Positions 27,373 through 36,235 of a stretch of DNA of 64,000 bases are shown here, in pieces. The notes beneath the pieces were generated by a model. It ran no database searches. It had not been told where the DNA came from and was given only the letters and a program-made list of their open reading frames with translations. Origin of the DNA: Corynebacterium cystitidis (GTDB lineage Bacteria; Actinomycetota; Actinomycetes; Mycobacteriales; Mycobacteriaceae). The translations under genes were made by a program, and so were the position numbers. Where the stretch lies: contig NZ_LT906473.1 of assembly GCF_900187295.1 (NCBI RefSeq), positions 434,001 through 498,000 of the forward strand, given 5' to 3'. Within the stretch, counting starts at the first letter, position 1. Every line of letters begins with the position of its first letter.

Positions 27373-30179
27373 TAGTTGTCCTCCTCAAGGTAGGAGTCGA
27401 GCGCGTGTGCGCCACCACGGGCGATGGCTCGAGCAGTCTGGTTGGAGCGTGTCGGGCCGCGCAGCACAAGCGAATCGCTGAACCCGTAGAAGAAGTTCTT
27501 CTTTTCATACGTGGGAGGAAAATGCCCGGAAACGATTTCGGTATACGTGGTGGTGAGGAAGTCTTGCAGCGCTGTTGAGGTGGCGTCGTCGTTGAGCAGT
27601 TCTACCTCCGGGTTGTCGCTGTCCCGGAACATCCAATAGCGTGAGGTCACCGTGACTGGAGCGCCGGGTGAGCAGAATCGGGAGATGATCTCGGGCAACG
27701 GTGCTAGCGGCGCGTGGGTGGAGTGTGCGCCGTGGCCAATGGAGGCCTGCGCCGCTGCACCATAGATAGCCAGCTGGATGGCGTATCCGCCCTTGTCGGC
27801 TTCGTGGTCCTTGGGCCCACCAACCGGGGAAATATCCAATTTTTCCGCGTACTTCTTGCCAGTGCCGGACTTGTAGTCGGTGACTCGCAGGTGCACGCCG
27901 CCCTCATCGTCAATCCTTAAGTCAATCCGGTCAATCGCACCGCGCAAGAGGACTTCGCGGTGCCTGCCAACCCGTGGGGTGATAGGAACTCGCACCGGTG
28001 GGGCAGAAGTGCCGAAGGGGGTTTCAGCACCCACAGCGATCCACCCGTCGGCGATATCGGCCATTTCGCGTTCAAACCAGCGCGCCACGTTGCCCCGGAC
28101 GTCTTGGGTAAACGCCTCCCATGTGGTCGCGGAGTAGCGTTCATCGCGAGTACCCAGGTGCGTCTTTACAATCCTGTCGAGCACGGCGCGGGCCTCGTCT
28201 TCATCGGGGACAGTGCCGATGTTGTCGCCGAGGCGAACCTGATGCGTCCAGTCCTCGAAGATGCGGTGGTACACCGTGCCCCGCTCCACAGGGGAAACCT
28301 GGGCGGCAGGCGCCGGGTCCTCCAACCTTTTCGAACGCAGCAGGTAGTGAAAGAAAAACTCCTGGGGGTCTTCGGTGTACAGCTCAAGTGCAGAAGCAGA
28401 AACAGGGTTGTCAAACCAGTCTTCAGATAGTGGGGTGGAGACAAAACCGTTCAGCTCGGTACGTTCACCACCGCGGCGGGCGGCGGCCACCTGCCCAAAC
28501 CGGGTGCGTGGGCGTGTGACACCGTTGGCGATGCGTTTCAGGCCCTGCTCAGTCAGCGGCACCAGCGTGCTGCGCTCGAAGCGTGGATAGTCGGCAGGTG
28601 TAGAAGGAAGATATTGCAGCACCCAGCCGGACGGTTGTCCAGTAAGCACCCCGTCCAGCGAGCTGCGCGAAAATGAAATCTGCACCGTCGTCGCAGACCG
28701 TAGCGCCGCCTCCCACAATAAGCGGGTGTGCTCGTTATACCACGTGGCATCAACCCCGGATTGTTTCGCAGTAATCGCTGGGTCTGGGGTGAAGGAACCG
28801 GGCAGCGCAGCGTCGGAAGCGCCAACGATATACAGGTGGCGCAGTTGCTTGCCGACGATGTCGTCGAGCGTGCCGACGATCATCTCCCCCTGAGACTCGG
28901 CAGCACGTGGGGTGGACCATAAATCCGTGAGCACCTCCACGACCATGGCCTGCGTGGGCGCGCCAAGCTCGCCGTCAAAAGACGCAAGCGAGTCCACAGT
29001 ATCCAAAATCAGCCCGGCTGTTGGCAGCTCGTCGATTCGGAGAGTCTGTAATAAAAGGCTACGCAGTCGCGCGGCGAGATCAGTCCAGGTAGTCGCACTC
29101 CACACCGTTTGCAACCCGGCCCGCAGCGCATTGCGCCACTGCAAAACAGATGAGTCCTCGCCGCTGGTAAGCGCAATATTCCAATCTTCACCAGAATCAA
29201 TCGGCATGTCGCGGTCGCGCGTAAACCGGTTGAACTCGTAGGCCGACGGCGCGTTGGCCACGTACCCGCTTTCCAACAGTTCCGCCACGGCGCGCCGCGG
29301 CGTGGAATCAGAATCCAAAGACACGAGGCGAAGGACGGTGCGAATCGCGGGGTCCTGAGCCCACCGGGACACCGCAGGAACGCGCGCCGGGAACACTGCG
29401 CTGCGACTTAGCCGCACCAGCTCGGGAAGATAATCGGCAGACGGGGTGACCACGGCGACGTCACCAGCTGCTAGGGTGTCGTCGGCACGCGCGCGTGCAG
29501 CAACATCCGAAAAGACTGCCTCAATTTCTTCGGATGGATCCATATACGTCATCATTTCGGGCTGTGGTTCCGGATTCACCGTCGTGGCTACGAGGGTGGG
29601 GCACAATGCTTCAATGAGTGCCTCCTCCTGTGGATCAGCTGGGATGACGCCCGCGCTAATAAACGCCGTGTGACCGGACTGTTCAGAGGCCGCCGCTGCT
29701 GCGATCGCAAAGGCCTCAGCCCGCGTGTAATAATCGTCGCGGGTGCGCTGGGCCACCAGCTCAGCGATCCGCGCGGCCTCCCGCGGAAGCTGCGCGTCAC
29801 CAGCGTGGGCCCGCGCCTGTGGCGGCAACCGCAGCAGGCGCCCCACGATATCGCTTAACGACGAGCGGGTGGCCGTTTCCGTATGAATCTCATGGTTGCG
29901 GAATGCAGAGTCCTCATCCAGGAGGATGCGTGTCACCTCCGTCATGATGCGCCGACGCGGCAGGGGACTGCGTGGTGACAATGATCGCGCTGCTTGACGC
30001 ACAAAACCCTCGACTGTGGACACGCTCACGCCCACGTGGGGCCCAGTGTGGGCAAGAGCGATCACCACGTCGTTACGCGCATGCGGCCCGCACAACACGG
30101 TGACAGGGCGCGTTGGGTCGTCGGCACGCGCGGCGTCAATCGCAGACTGAAGTGAAGTGGCAAGGATGTGCGCTGTCAT
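27372..30179 (-). CDS. AddB-like PD-(D/E)XK nuclease partner
   Basis: This 935-aa protein starts at ATG 30179, with AAGGTGG 6 nt upstream; a GTG at 30188 is less likely. It resembles AddB: an inactivated helicase-like body (the N-terminus VTVLCGPHARND lacks a Walker A) and a C-terminal RecB-type nuclease with GTVYHRIFEDW, RGAIDRIDLRIDD, VTDYKSG (Asp768, Lys770) and GGYAIQLAIYG. Classical AddB has four cysteines for a 4Fe-4S cluster around the nuclease. Here I find only one Cys near the C-terminus (FCSPG), so no cluster is expected. The next gene is the AddA-like subunit. An SOS-type box 45 bp upstream suggests DNA-damage induction. Confidence 0.82.
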   Translation of the reverse strand: MTAHILATSLQSAIDAARADDPTRPVTVLCGPHARNDVVIALAHTGPHVGVSVSTVEGFVRQAARSLSPRSPLPRRRIMTEVTRILLDEDSAFRNHEIHTETATRSSLSDIVGRLLRLPPQARAHAGDAQLPREAARIAELVAQRTRDDYYTRAEAFAIAAAAASEQSGHTAFISAGVIPADPQEEALIEALCPTLVATTVNPEPQPEMMTYMDPSEEIEAVFSDVAARARADDTLAAGDVAVVTPSADYLPELVRLSRSAVFPARVPAVSRWAQDPAIRTVLRLVSLDSDSTPRRAVAELLESGYVANAPSAYEFNRFTRDRDMPIDSGEDWNIALTSGEDSSVLQWRNALRAGLQTVWSATTWTDLAARLRSLLLQTLRIDELPTAGLILDTVDSLASFDGELGAPTQAMVVEVLTDLWSTPRAAESQGEMIVGTLDDIVGKQLRHLYIVGASDAALPGSFTPDPAITAKQSGVDATWYNEHTRLLWEAALRSATTVQISFSRSSLDGVLTGQPSGWVLQYLPSTPADYPRFERSTLVPLTEQGLKRIANGVTRPRTRFGQVAAARRGGERTELNGFVSTPLSEDWFDNPVSASALELYTEDPQEFFFHYLLRSKRLEDPAPAAQVSPVERGTVYHRIFEDWTHQVRLGDNIGTVPDEDEARAVLDRIVKTHLGTRDERYSATTWEAFTQDVRGNVARWFEREMADIADGWIAVGAETPFGTSAPPVRVPITPRVGRHREVLLRGAIDRIDLRIDDEGGVHLRVTDYKSGTGKKYAEKLDISPVGGPKDHEADKGGYAIQLAIYGAAAQASIGHGAHSTHAPLAPLPEIISRFCSPGAPVTVTSRYWMFRDSDNPEVELLNDDATSTALQDFLTTTYTEIVSGHFPPTYEKKNFFYGFSDSLVLRGPTRSNQTARAIARGGAHALDSYLEEDN

Positions 30180-30224
30180 GGAGCCCACCTTAAAACATCA
30201 CCCCGACACGCGCCGCCACGCCCT

Positions 30225-30240
30225 TCGAACAATTGTTCTA
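30225..30240. promoter_or_regulatory. Candidate LexA/SOS box
   Basis: TCGAACAATTGTTCTA matches the actinobacterial SOS consensus TCGAAC-N4-GTTCGA at 11 of 12 fixed positions. It lies 45 bp before the AddB-like start and 41 bp before the proA ATG, so it could repress either. Function suggests the helicase-nuclease operon. Confidence 0.7.
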
Positions 30241-30281
30241 GTAGTGCGATGTGCTGGGAAATCAAGCTAGGATAAGTGGTC

Positions 30282-31586
30282 ATGAGCACCCAGACTGAGC
30301 AAGCACGCGCCGCCGAGCGTGACGAGGTCCTGTCCAAGGCAACCGCAGCAAAACAGGTCGCACCGACGCTGGCCACCCTGCCCACCAGCGCCAAAGATGC
30401 CTTGCTGCGCGACGCGGCCGACAAGCTGATCGCGCGTGCCGACGACATCCTAGAAGCAAACCGCAAAGATATAGAGGCTGGCCGTGCCAACGCAATGTCG
30501 GAGTCTTTGGTGGACCGCCTCGCCCTCGATCAGGGGCGCATCGAAGGCATTGCAGGTGGGCTGCGCCAGGTCGCTGACCTTGAGGATCCAGTTGGTGTGA
30601 TTGTCCAAGGCGGGGTGATGGCCAACGGCATCCAGATGAAGCAGGTTCGCGTGCCACTGGGTGTGATGGGCATGGTCTATGAAGCCCGCCCAAACGTGAC
30701 AGTAGATGCGTTTGGGCTGGCGATAAAGTCCGGCAACGTGGCACTGCTGCGTGGCTCGTCGACAGCTGTGCACTCGAACACCAAGCTGGTAGAAATCCTG
30801 CAGGAAGTCGCAGCCAGCCACGAGTTGCCGCGCGAGATTGTGCAACTTCTGCCATGCCAGTCCCACGATTCTGTGCAAGACTTAGTAACGGCACGTGGGC
30901 TTGTTGACGTAGTGATCCCCCGCGGGTCTGCCCGCCTGATCAACGCTGTAGTGACAGGGGCTACGGTGCCAACCATTGAAACCGGCACCGGAAACTGCCA
31001 CTTCTACATTGACAAGGACGCAGAGCTGGACTCCGCTATAGAGATGCTGCTCAACGGAAAAACCCGCCGCGTGAGCGTGTGCAATGCCACCGAAACAGTG
31101 TTGCTGGATTCCGCGCTTGCCGACGACGCCAAAGCTCAGGTGCTGCGTGCGCTCCAAGACGCCGGCGTGACCGTCCACGGTGAGAAAGACCAGCTGGAAG
31201 CTCTCGGTGTTGAGGGCCGCGGTGTTGAGGGAATCGTCCAAGCTGAAGAAGCGGACTGGGCTGACGAGTACCTGTCATTTGATATCGCAGCCGCCATCGT
31301 CGATGGAGTAGAAGGTGCCATTGCACACATCGCACAGTGGAGCTCGGGGCATACCGACGCAATTGCTTCGCACAATGCGTACACCCTGCAGAAGTTCGCC
31401 AATGAGGTGGATTCCGCAGCTGTGATGCTCAACGCCTCGACCGCTTTCACCGATGGCGAGCAGTACGGGATGGGTGCAGAGATCGGCATTTCCACCCAAA
31501 AACTGCACGCCCGTGGCCCCATGGCGCTGCCCGAGCTGACCAGTACCAAGTGGATCCTCGAAGGCACCGGGCACACACGCCCCTAA
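30282..31586 (+). CDS. proA: Gamma-glutamyl phosphate reductase
   Basis: ProA (434 aa) reduces gamma-glutamyl phosphate to glutamate semialdehyde with NADPH, the second step of proline synthesis. It has [34 protein letters not shown], the catalytic Cys239 in [16 protein letters not shown], and the typical end [20 protein letters not shown]. The ATG at 30282 is preferred because TAGGAT (30268-30273) stands 8 nt before it, a leaderless arrangement; a GTG at 30276 would fall too close to that box. Divergent from the helicase-nuclease operon across about 100 bp that holds the SOS-type box. Confidence 0.96.
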   Translation: MSTQTEQARAAERDEVLSKATAAKQVAPTLATLPTSAKDALLRDAADKLIARADDILEANRKDIEAGRANAMSESLVDRLALDQGRIEGIAGGLRQVADLEDPVGVIVQGGVMANGIQMKQVRVPLGVMGMVYEARPNVTVDAFGLAIKSGNVALLRGSSTAVHSNTKLVEILQEVAASHELPREIVQLLPCQSHDSVQDLVTARGLVDVVIPRGSARLINAVVTGATVPTIETGTGNCHFYIDKDAELDSAIEMLLNGKTRRVSVCNATETVLLDSALADDAKAQVLRALQDAGVTVHGEKDQLEALGVEGRGVEGIVQAEEADWADEYLSFDIAAAIVDGVEGAIAHIAQWSSGHTDAIASHNAYTLQKFANEVDSAAVMLNASTAFTDGEQYGMGAEIGISTQKLHARGPMALPELTSTKWILEGTGHTRP

Positions 31587-31827
31587 CCGTCCAACCTAAC
31601 GGCGCAGCAGGCGCCAGCGTCGTTACGCGTGGCCAGCCCGGCGGCGCGGTTGGCGTGAGGTGGATACGCGAGCTTATCGCGTGGTTACATCAACCCCACG
31701 ACGAATCTTGTCCCACTGGTTTTGCATGAGGAGGGGCCCAACTACCCAAAATCATTGGAGAGAGCTTAAGATGGGGAGCGAAAATCGACTGAATCCGTGC
31801 GTTCAGCTCTTTATGGAAGGTCTCTCC

Positions 31828-32763
31828 GTGCATAACTCTCTTTCCATCCGTAAACGACTGCCCGTCGTTCTAGCGGCAGTAATCACTGCGGTTGTGGGCA
31901 CCATCGTGCCCATAGCTGTGAATCCACCAGAAGCGGATGCCCAGCACCGCTGCCCAGCCGTTGCTGTAGTAGCCGCCCGTGGTTCCGGCCAGAACTCCCA
32001 GGTCTACCGAACTCAGTACTCCTACCAGGCCCCCTGGGTGTCCAATGGCTGGGAGGGTGAAACCATCCGCGCTTTCCTGCGCAAAAGTGAAAACCGCTAC
32101 GTGGACACCCACGGTGGCAACTCACTGATGAAAGACGTTGAAGTCCTCGGTTTGGAACCGCGCTACTACCCAGCGTTATACCCGGATTACACCGTTCCTG
32201 ACGTGGCTCAGCCTCAAACTGTCGTCCAGCTCGGCCTGCTTGCAGCCCAGTTGGCTATGCCCGCACTGCAAACCGTAACCCGTGCCGCCAACGAGTTTAT
32301 CGGTTCTGTCCAGCATGGTCGGACCGGTGTGATGGACATGATCCGCGACTACGAAAACTCCACTGGATGCCGCCCGTCGTACGTATTGGTGGGCTTCTCC
32401 CAAGGTGCGATGGTGCTTCACGAACACGAACGTGAGCTGGCTCGACGTGGTCAGCTGGCTGGCGTGCTGTACATGGGAAACCCTATGACCAACCATGCCG
32501 ACCCATCGACGATGGGTGTCGCTGGCGGTGGTGCCGGTGGCATCCTCGGCAACATGCCCCTGAACTCCCGCACTGCTGCAGCAACGCCGAACCGTGTGAA
32601 CTACTGCCTGCCACTTGATGGCGTGTGCGATACTTCCCCGCAGGTTCTCCAAGCCTCCCGCTTCAATGGCGGAAACCATGGCCGGTATTTCCTGTGGAAC
32701 TCCCACTGGGACAACCAAGTGGCTGACTCGTTTGGACACTGGGTCGACCAAGTCCGATACTAA
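31828..32763 (+). CDS. Secreted cutinase-like / PE-PPE-type serine hydrolase
   Basis: This is an exported alpha/beta hydrolase of about 311 aa from GTG 31828 (GGAAGG 7 nt upstream). ATG 31771, with GGAGAG before it, would add 19 residues. The signal peptide has an IRKR n-region, a hydrophobic LPVVLAAVITAVVGTIVPIAV core and probable cleavage after ADAQ. The mature start HRCPAVAVVAARGSGQNSQ is cutinase-like. The nucleophile is Ser191 in GFSQGAM. An Asp in LDGVCDTSP and a His near NSHWDNQVADSFGHW could complete the triad. In mycolate-containing bacteria such enzymes act on envelope lipids or host esters. The true substrate is unknown. Confidence 0.82.
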   Translation: MHNSLSIRKRLPVVLAAVITAVVGTIVPIAVNPPEADAQHRCPAVAVVAARGSGQNSQVYRTQYSYQAPWVSNGWEGETIRAFLRKSENRYVDTHGGNSLMKDVEVLGLEPRYYPALYPDYTVPDVAQPQTVVQLGLLAAQLAMPALQTVTRAANEFIGSVQHGRTGVMDMIRDYENSTGCRPSYVLVGFSQGAMVLHEHERELARRGQLAGVLYMGNPMTNHADPSTMGVAGGGAGGILGNMPLNSRTAAATPNRVNYCLPLDGVCDTSPQVLQASRFNGGNHGRYFLWNSHWDNQVADSFGHWVDQVRY

Positions 32764-32869
32764 AACAATTTCGCTTCTGCACTACACCAGTTAAGCTACC
32801 TACGTAAACCATTCATGCCGGTCGTGGCATCTTCACACCAGCTTCGTGCGAAGATCGCGGCCTGCTCCA

Positions 32870-32889
32870 ACTTCTACTAGAAGTAGGAT
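32870..32889 (+). promoter_or_regulatory. Leaderless promoter with overlapping palindrome
   Basis: The -10 box TAGGAT (32884-32889) is 6 nt from the next start codon, GTG 32896. The palindrome ACTTCTACTAGAAGT (32870-32884) touches it, as an operator would. No regulator gene is adjacent. Confidence 0.5.
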
Positions 32890-32895
32890 TTACCC

Positions 32896-33336
32896 GTGCA
32901 CAAGATCACCCGTATCACCCTGGCCACCACAACCGCAGCTGCTATGGCTTTCTCCGGTACAACCGTGGCATCCGCCGATAACCGGCCCAACCCGTTTGGC
33001 TCGTCGGTGACTACCACCGAGTACAAGACAGACAAGGACGACAAACCAATCCTGGATGACAAGGGTAACCGAATCCCCATCAGGAAGGGCGAACAGACTC
33101 ATCAGGCGCCACAGTCTATTGCGGACGCGTGGGGCAGCATGCAGCAGCTTGGTGAGTCGTCGAGCAAAGGCTCGTCGAAAAGCGATGCCGATGCCGCATC
33201 CAGCCAGGACAGCTCTTCCCAGGTCCCAGCATGGGTGATTCCCGTCGTCGGTGTGCTCAGCGCTGTCGGCCTGTTAGTCGCAGTGCTGAACTACCTGGTT
33301 CCAGCGTGGAGCATCAACCTCATCCCGCTGGCCTAA
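32896..33336 (+). CDS. Exported, C-terminally anchored hypothetical protein
   Basis: This is a 146-aa protein from GTG 32896. A signal peptide (HKITRITLATTTAAAMAFSG, cleavage probably after ASA) is followed by a hydrophilic middle with TDKDDKPILDDKGNRIP and a Ser/Ala-rich linker (SSSKGSSKSDADAASSQDSS). A single hydrophobic segment (VPAWVIPVVGVLSAVGLLVA and following) sits near the C-terminus, so the mature protein is likely held in the cytoplasmic membrane facing outward. I recognise no family. It follows the cutinase-like gene on the same strand but has its own leaderless promoter. Confidence 0.7.
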   Translation: MHKITRITLATTTAAAMAFSGTTVASADNRPNPFGSSVTTTEYKTDKDDKPILDDKGNRIPIRKGEQTHQAPQSIADAWGSMQQLGESSSKGSSKSDADAASSQDSSSQVPAWVIPVVGVLSAVGLLVAVLNYLVPAWSINLIPLA

Positions 33337-33447
33337 AGGCAACCCGGGGAAAACCCAAGAACAACGCAGCCAATTCAACCGCCGGGGTTTATCCTTTCGG
33401 TGCAAGTCCTGCGCCGAGCGCGCGTGACGACGCTACACTGAACTATC

Positions 33448-34107
33448 ATGAGCACACCCGAAGCGAACGGCCAGCTGACAGCCCACTTTTTTCCAGCGCA
33501 AGCTCCGGTGGGGTCCCGTCGCATCGGCGTGATGGGGGGCACCTTCGACCCCATCCACCACGGACACCTCGTGGCAGCCAGCGAAGTAGCAGACCGATTC
33601 CAGCTCGACGAAGTCATCTTCGTCCCTACCGGTAAGCCGTGGCAAAAAGCAGACCGTACAGTATCGGACTCGGAAGACCGGTATTTAATGACCGTGATCG
33701 CCACCGCCTCCAACCCGCGCTTTACCGTATCGCGTGTAGACATCGACCGCCCAGGACCGACCTACACCATCGACACGCTGCGCGATCTTAACCAGATCTA
33801 CCCCCACGACAACCTGTTTTTCATCACCGGTGCAGACGCTTTGGCCTCAATCTTGTCATGGCGTGACTGGCAGAAAATGTTCGACCTCGCCGAATTCGTT
33901 GGTGTCACCCGCCCAGGCTACGAGCTTACTGAAGACATGCTGCCCGACGCACACCAAGAAAAAGTACACCTCATTGACGTGCCCGCTATGGCTATCTCCT
34001 CGACTGATTGCCGGCGGCGTTGCGCTACCGGACGCCCCGTGTGGTACCTCGTGCCTGATGGGGTGGTGCAGTTTATTGCCAAGCACCAGCTGTACACCGC
34101 TGAGTAG
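33448..34107 (+). CDS. nadD: Nicotinate-nucleotide adenylyltransferase
   Basis: NadD (219 aa) makes deamido-NAD from nicotinate mononucleotide and ATP. The nucleotidyltransferase signature is [20 protein letters not shown], with the HxGH motif [29 protein letters not shown] and the C-terminal [20 protein letters not shown] (the ISSTxxR motif) complete it. About 28 extra residues precede the core. TACACT (33434-33439) lies 8 nt before the ATG, so it is probably leaderless. It heads the conserved nadD-rsfS-gpgP-degV cluster. The assignment is secure. Confidence 0.96.
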   Translation: MSTPEANGQLTAHFFPAQAPVGSRRIGVMGGTFDPIHHGHLVAASEVADRFQLDEVIFVPTGKPWQKADRTVSDSEDRYLMTVIATASNPRFTVSRVDIDRPGPTYTIDTLRDLNQIYPHDNLFFITGADALASILSWRDWQKMFDLAEFVGVTRPGYELTEDMLPDAHQEKVHLIDVPAMAISSTDCRRRCATGRPVWYLVPDGVVQFIAKHQLYTAE

Positions 34108-34187
34108 CATCAAACGTGCCTCACGTGGGAGACTAGACTTTAATTACTCAAACCCTGTCAATACCATACGTGAAGGAAAGTACCCAT

Positions 34188-34664
34188 TTGACTGCTACCG
34201 AAGAGTCCCGCAACCAGGCGAGCATCGTCGCGAAAGCTGCTAATGAGAAACTGGGCAAGGACATCGCCGTCATCGACGTGAGCGATGTCATGGCCATCAG
34301 CGATATTTTCGTCGTCATCACCGGCGATAATGAGCGCCAGGTTCGCGCCATCACCGACGAAGTGGACGAAAAAATGTCCGAGGCAGGCTTCGAGCCGAAA
34401 CGCCGCGAAGGCAACCGCGAATTTCGCTGGGTGTTGCTCGACTACGGCCAGGTGGTTGTGCACATCCAGCGCACGGCTGAGCGCGAATTTTATGGCCTCG
34501 ACGGCCTCTACGCGGACTGCCCACGTATCGCGGTTGATGGCGTGGAAACCGCACAAACCCCCGGAAAGTGGGCCGATGAGGTCAACGTGCGCGAGATCGA
34601 CGACATTGAGGACCTGCCGCTGGCGGGTGCGGAGCCGGAAGACGAGGACGAAGGCTACTACTGA
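34188..34664 (+). CDS. rsfS: Ribosomal silencing factor RsfS
   Basis: RsfS (158 aa) binds L14 on the 50S subunit and blocks joining with 30S during starvation. The core shows KDIAVIDVSDVMAISDIFVV, then DNERQVRAITDEV and REFRWVLLDYGQVVVHI, typical of the family. The acidic tail (PEDEDEGYY) is an extension. I prefer the TTG at 34188, since AAGGAAAG (34173-34180) stands 7 nt before it and the encoded LTATEES start resembles relatives. GTG 34170 is the alternative. TAGACT at 34134-34139 is a likely -10. The next gene starts 2 bp after the stop. Confidence 0.93.
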   Translation: MTATEESRNQASIVAKAANEKLGKDIAVIDVSDVMAISDIFVVITGDNERQVRAITDEVDEKMSEAGFEPKRREGNREFRWVLLDYGQVVVHIQRTAEREFYGLDGLYADCPRIAVDGVETAQTPGKWADEVNVREIDDIEDLPLAGAEPEDEDEGYY

Positions 34665-34666
34665 TC

Positions 34667-35335
34667 ATGTCCCGACGACTCGTTTTGCTGCGCCACGGCC
34701 AGACCGAATACAACGCCACGAAGCGAATGCAGGGCCAGCTAGATACGCACCTGTCCGCCGTCGGAGTCGAACAGGCTCGCGCGGCAGCGCTCCTCGTTAA
34801 GGATTTGGATGTGGTGCGCGTCATCTCGTCTGATCTCGTGCGCGCAAAAAACACCGCTGAGATCGTTGCGGCTTCGTTGAACCTTCCGGTGGAAGAAGAT
34901 GCCCGCCTGCGCGAGACCCATTTGGGCCAGTGGCAGGGATTGACGCATGAGGAAGTGGATCGGGATTTCGTCGGCAAGCGTGCGGCGTGGCGGCATCGGC
35001 CGGACTGGGCTCCGCCGGGCGGGGAGTCGCGACTGGAGGTTGCGCTGCGGGTGCGTTCGCTTGTCGACGATGTGATGCACGCATTTGACGGCTGGGAAAA
35101 TAAAACGGTGCTGCTTGTCGCCCACGGTGGTGCGATAGCTGCGGTGACCTGTCATTTGCTGGGGTTGAAGCCGCACCAATATCCGTTGCTGTCGGGGTTG
35201 CAGAACACGAATATTTCGGTGCTGACGGCGCGCCCCAGGTTTAATCCAGAGCAGCCGGCGCTCGATTTCACGCCCGAGACAGTGGCTGATGCGCAGTGGT
35301 ATTTGGACGCGTGGAACCAAGGAATAGGTGTTTAG
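34667..35335 (+). CDS. gpgP: Histidine-phosphatase family, probable glucosyl-3-phosphoglycerate phosphatase
   Basis: This 222-aa histidine phosphatase has the phospho-acceptor motif LVLLRHGQTEYNATKRMQG, the substrate region ETHLGQWQGLTHEEV and the second catalytic His in LLVAHGGAIAAV. In M. tuberculosis the orthologous position (after the rsfS homologue) holds GpgP, which dephosphorylates glucosyl-3-phosphoglycerate for methylglucose lipopolysaccharide synthesis. Corynebacterial annotations usually say phosphoglycerate mutase. Position favours GpgP, but sequence alone cannot separate the substrates. degV begins directly at its stop. Confidence 0.8.
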   Translation: MSRRLVLLRHGQTEYNATKRMQGQLDTHLSAVGVEQARAAALLVKDLDVVRVISSDLVRAKNTAEIVAASLNLPVEEDARLRETHLGQWQGLTHEEVDRDFVGKRAAWRHRPDWAPPGGESRLEVALRVRSLVDDVMHAFDGWENKTVLLVAHGGAIAAVTCHLLGLKPHQYPLLSGLQNTNISVLTARPRFNPEQPALDFTPETVADAQWYLDAWNQGIGV

Positions 35336-36151
35336 ATGGCGGTGCGGATTGTCACTGATTCGTCGTCCGGCCTGCCGGAACACATCATTAATGAGCTCGA
35401 CATCACCGTGATTGATCTGCACGTGATGAGCGATGATGGAGAGCAGTCCACCTCGGGCTTGTCCGCCCTGGAGCTGGCTGCGGCATACGCCCGCCAGTTG
35501 GAGCGTGGTGGCGATGACGGGGTGGTGGCGCTGCACCTGTCGAAGGAGTTGTCGGCGACATGGTCCTCGGCCGTGGCTGCCGCCGCTGTGTTTGACGGGG
35601 CGGTGCGCGTGGTTGATTCCGGCGAGGTGGGCATGTCGGTTGGCGCTGCGGCGATGGCTGCAGCCACGGTGGCGCGTGAAGGAGCTGACCTCGACGAGTG
35701 CGAACGCGTTGCCGAAGACACATTGTCCCGGGCCCGAACCTGGATCTACCTGCACCAGCTGGATGAGCTGCGCAAATCTGGTCGCTTATCGACGACCACC
35801 GCCGTCTTATCTGCTGCTTTACTTGCAACGAAGCCGATCATGCATGTGCGCGACGGCAAATTAGAACTAGCAGGCAAAACCCGTACTCAAACTAAAGCGT
35901 TTAGGAAATTGGTGGAGCTCGTGCAAGAAAGCGCGGGGGGCCAGCCGGCGTTCGTAGCCGTCCAGCATGCTGATGCAAAAGAAGCAGCTGAACTGCTGGA
36001 GGACATGCTGGTGGACGTGTTGCCGGAGCACTCCACGGTGCTGATCACCGAGCTGAATGGCGTGCTACGTGTGCATACCGGGGTGGGCGCGATTGGGTTG
36101 TCCGCCGTCGTCGCAGCGCCTGGGCCTGTGGATAAGTCGGCTAAAAAATAG
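35336..36151 (+). CDS. degV: DegV family fatty-acid-binding protein
   Basis: DegV proteins (271 aa here) bind acyl chains; the bacterial FakB members present fatty acids to a kinase. The N-terminus VRIVTDSSSGLPEHIINELD carries the family DSS motif, and KELSATWSSAVAAA and LSRARTWIYLHQLDELRKSGR correspond to the lipid-binding core. No FakA-like kinase is in the window. The ATG abuts the upstream stop, so translation is coupled. The 3' end contains one half of a DnaA-box pair (36127-36135). The family assignment is good, the lipid ligand unknown. Confidence 0.9.
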   Translation: MAVRIVTDSSSGLPEHIINELDITVIDLHVMSDDGEQSTSGLSALELAAAYARQLERGGDDGVVALHLSKELSATWSSAVAAAAVFDGAVRVVDSGEVGMSVGAAAMAAATVAREGADLDECERVAEDTLSRARTWIYLHQLDELRKSGRLSTTTAVLSAALLATKPIMHVRDGKLELAGKTRTQTKAFRKLVELVQESAGGQPAFVAVQHADAKEAAELLEDMLVDVLPEHSTVLITELNGVLRVHTGVGAIGLSAVVAAPGPVDKSAKK

Positions 36152-36183
36152 CGTTTGTGGCCGTGTCAACGCGGTTATCCACA
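36127..36183. promoter_or_regulatory. Inverted pair of perfect DnaA boxes
   Basis: TGTGGATAA (36127-36135) and TTATCCACA (36175-36183) are exact DnaA-box matches in opposite orientation, 39 bp apart, just before the comEA start at 36236. The first lies in the degV coding end. This could make comEA transcription respond to DnaA or the replication cycle. Confidence 0.5.
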
Positions 36184-36235
36184 GATATTTTTCGGGGCCC
36201 AGCGGGCAAGGCGTTCATCGTTTAGCGTCCAAGCC

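Noticed and set aside
24013..30179. Identification of the helicase-nuclease pair as AdnAB
   Set aside because: In AdnAB both subunits carry a UvrD-like motor. Here the second protein lacks a Walker A motif, as AddB does.
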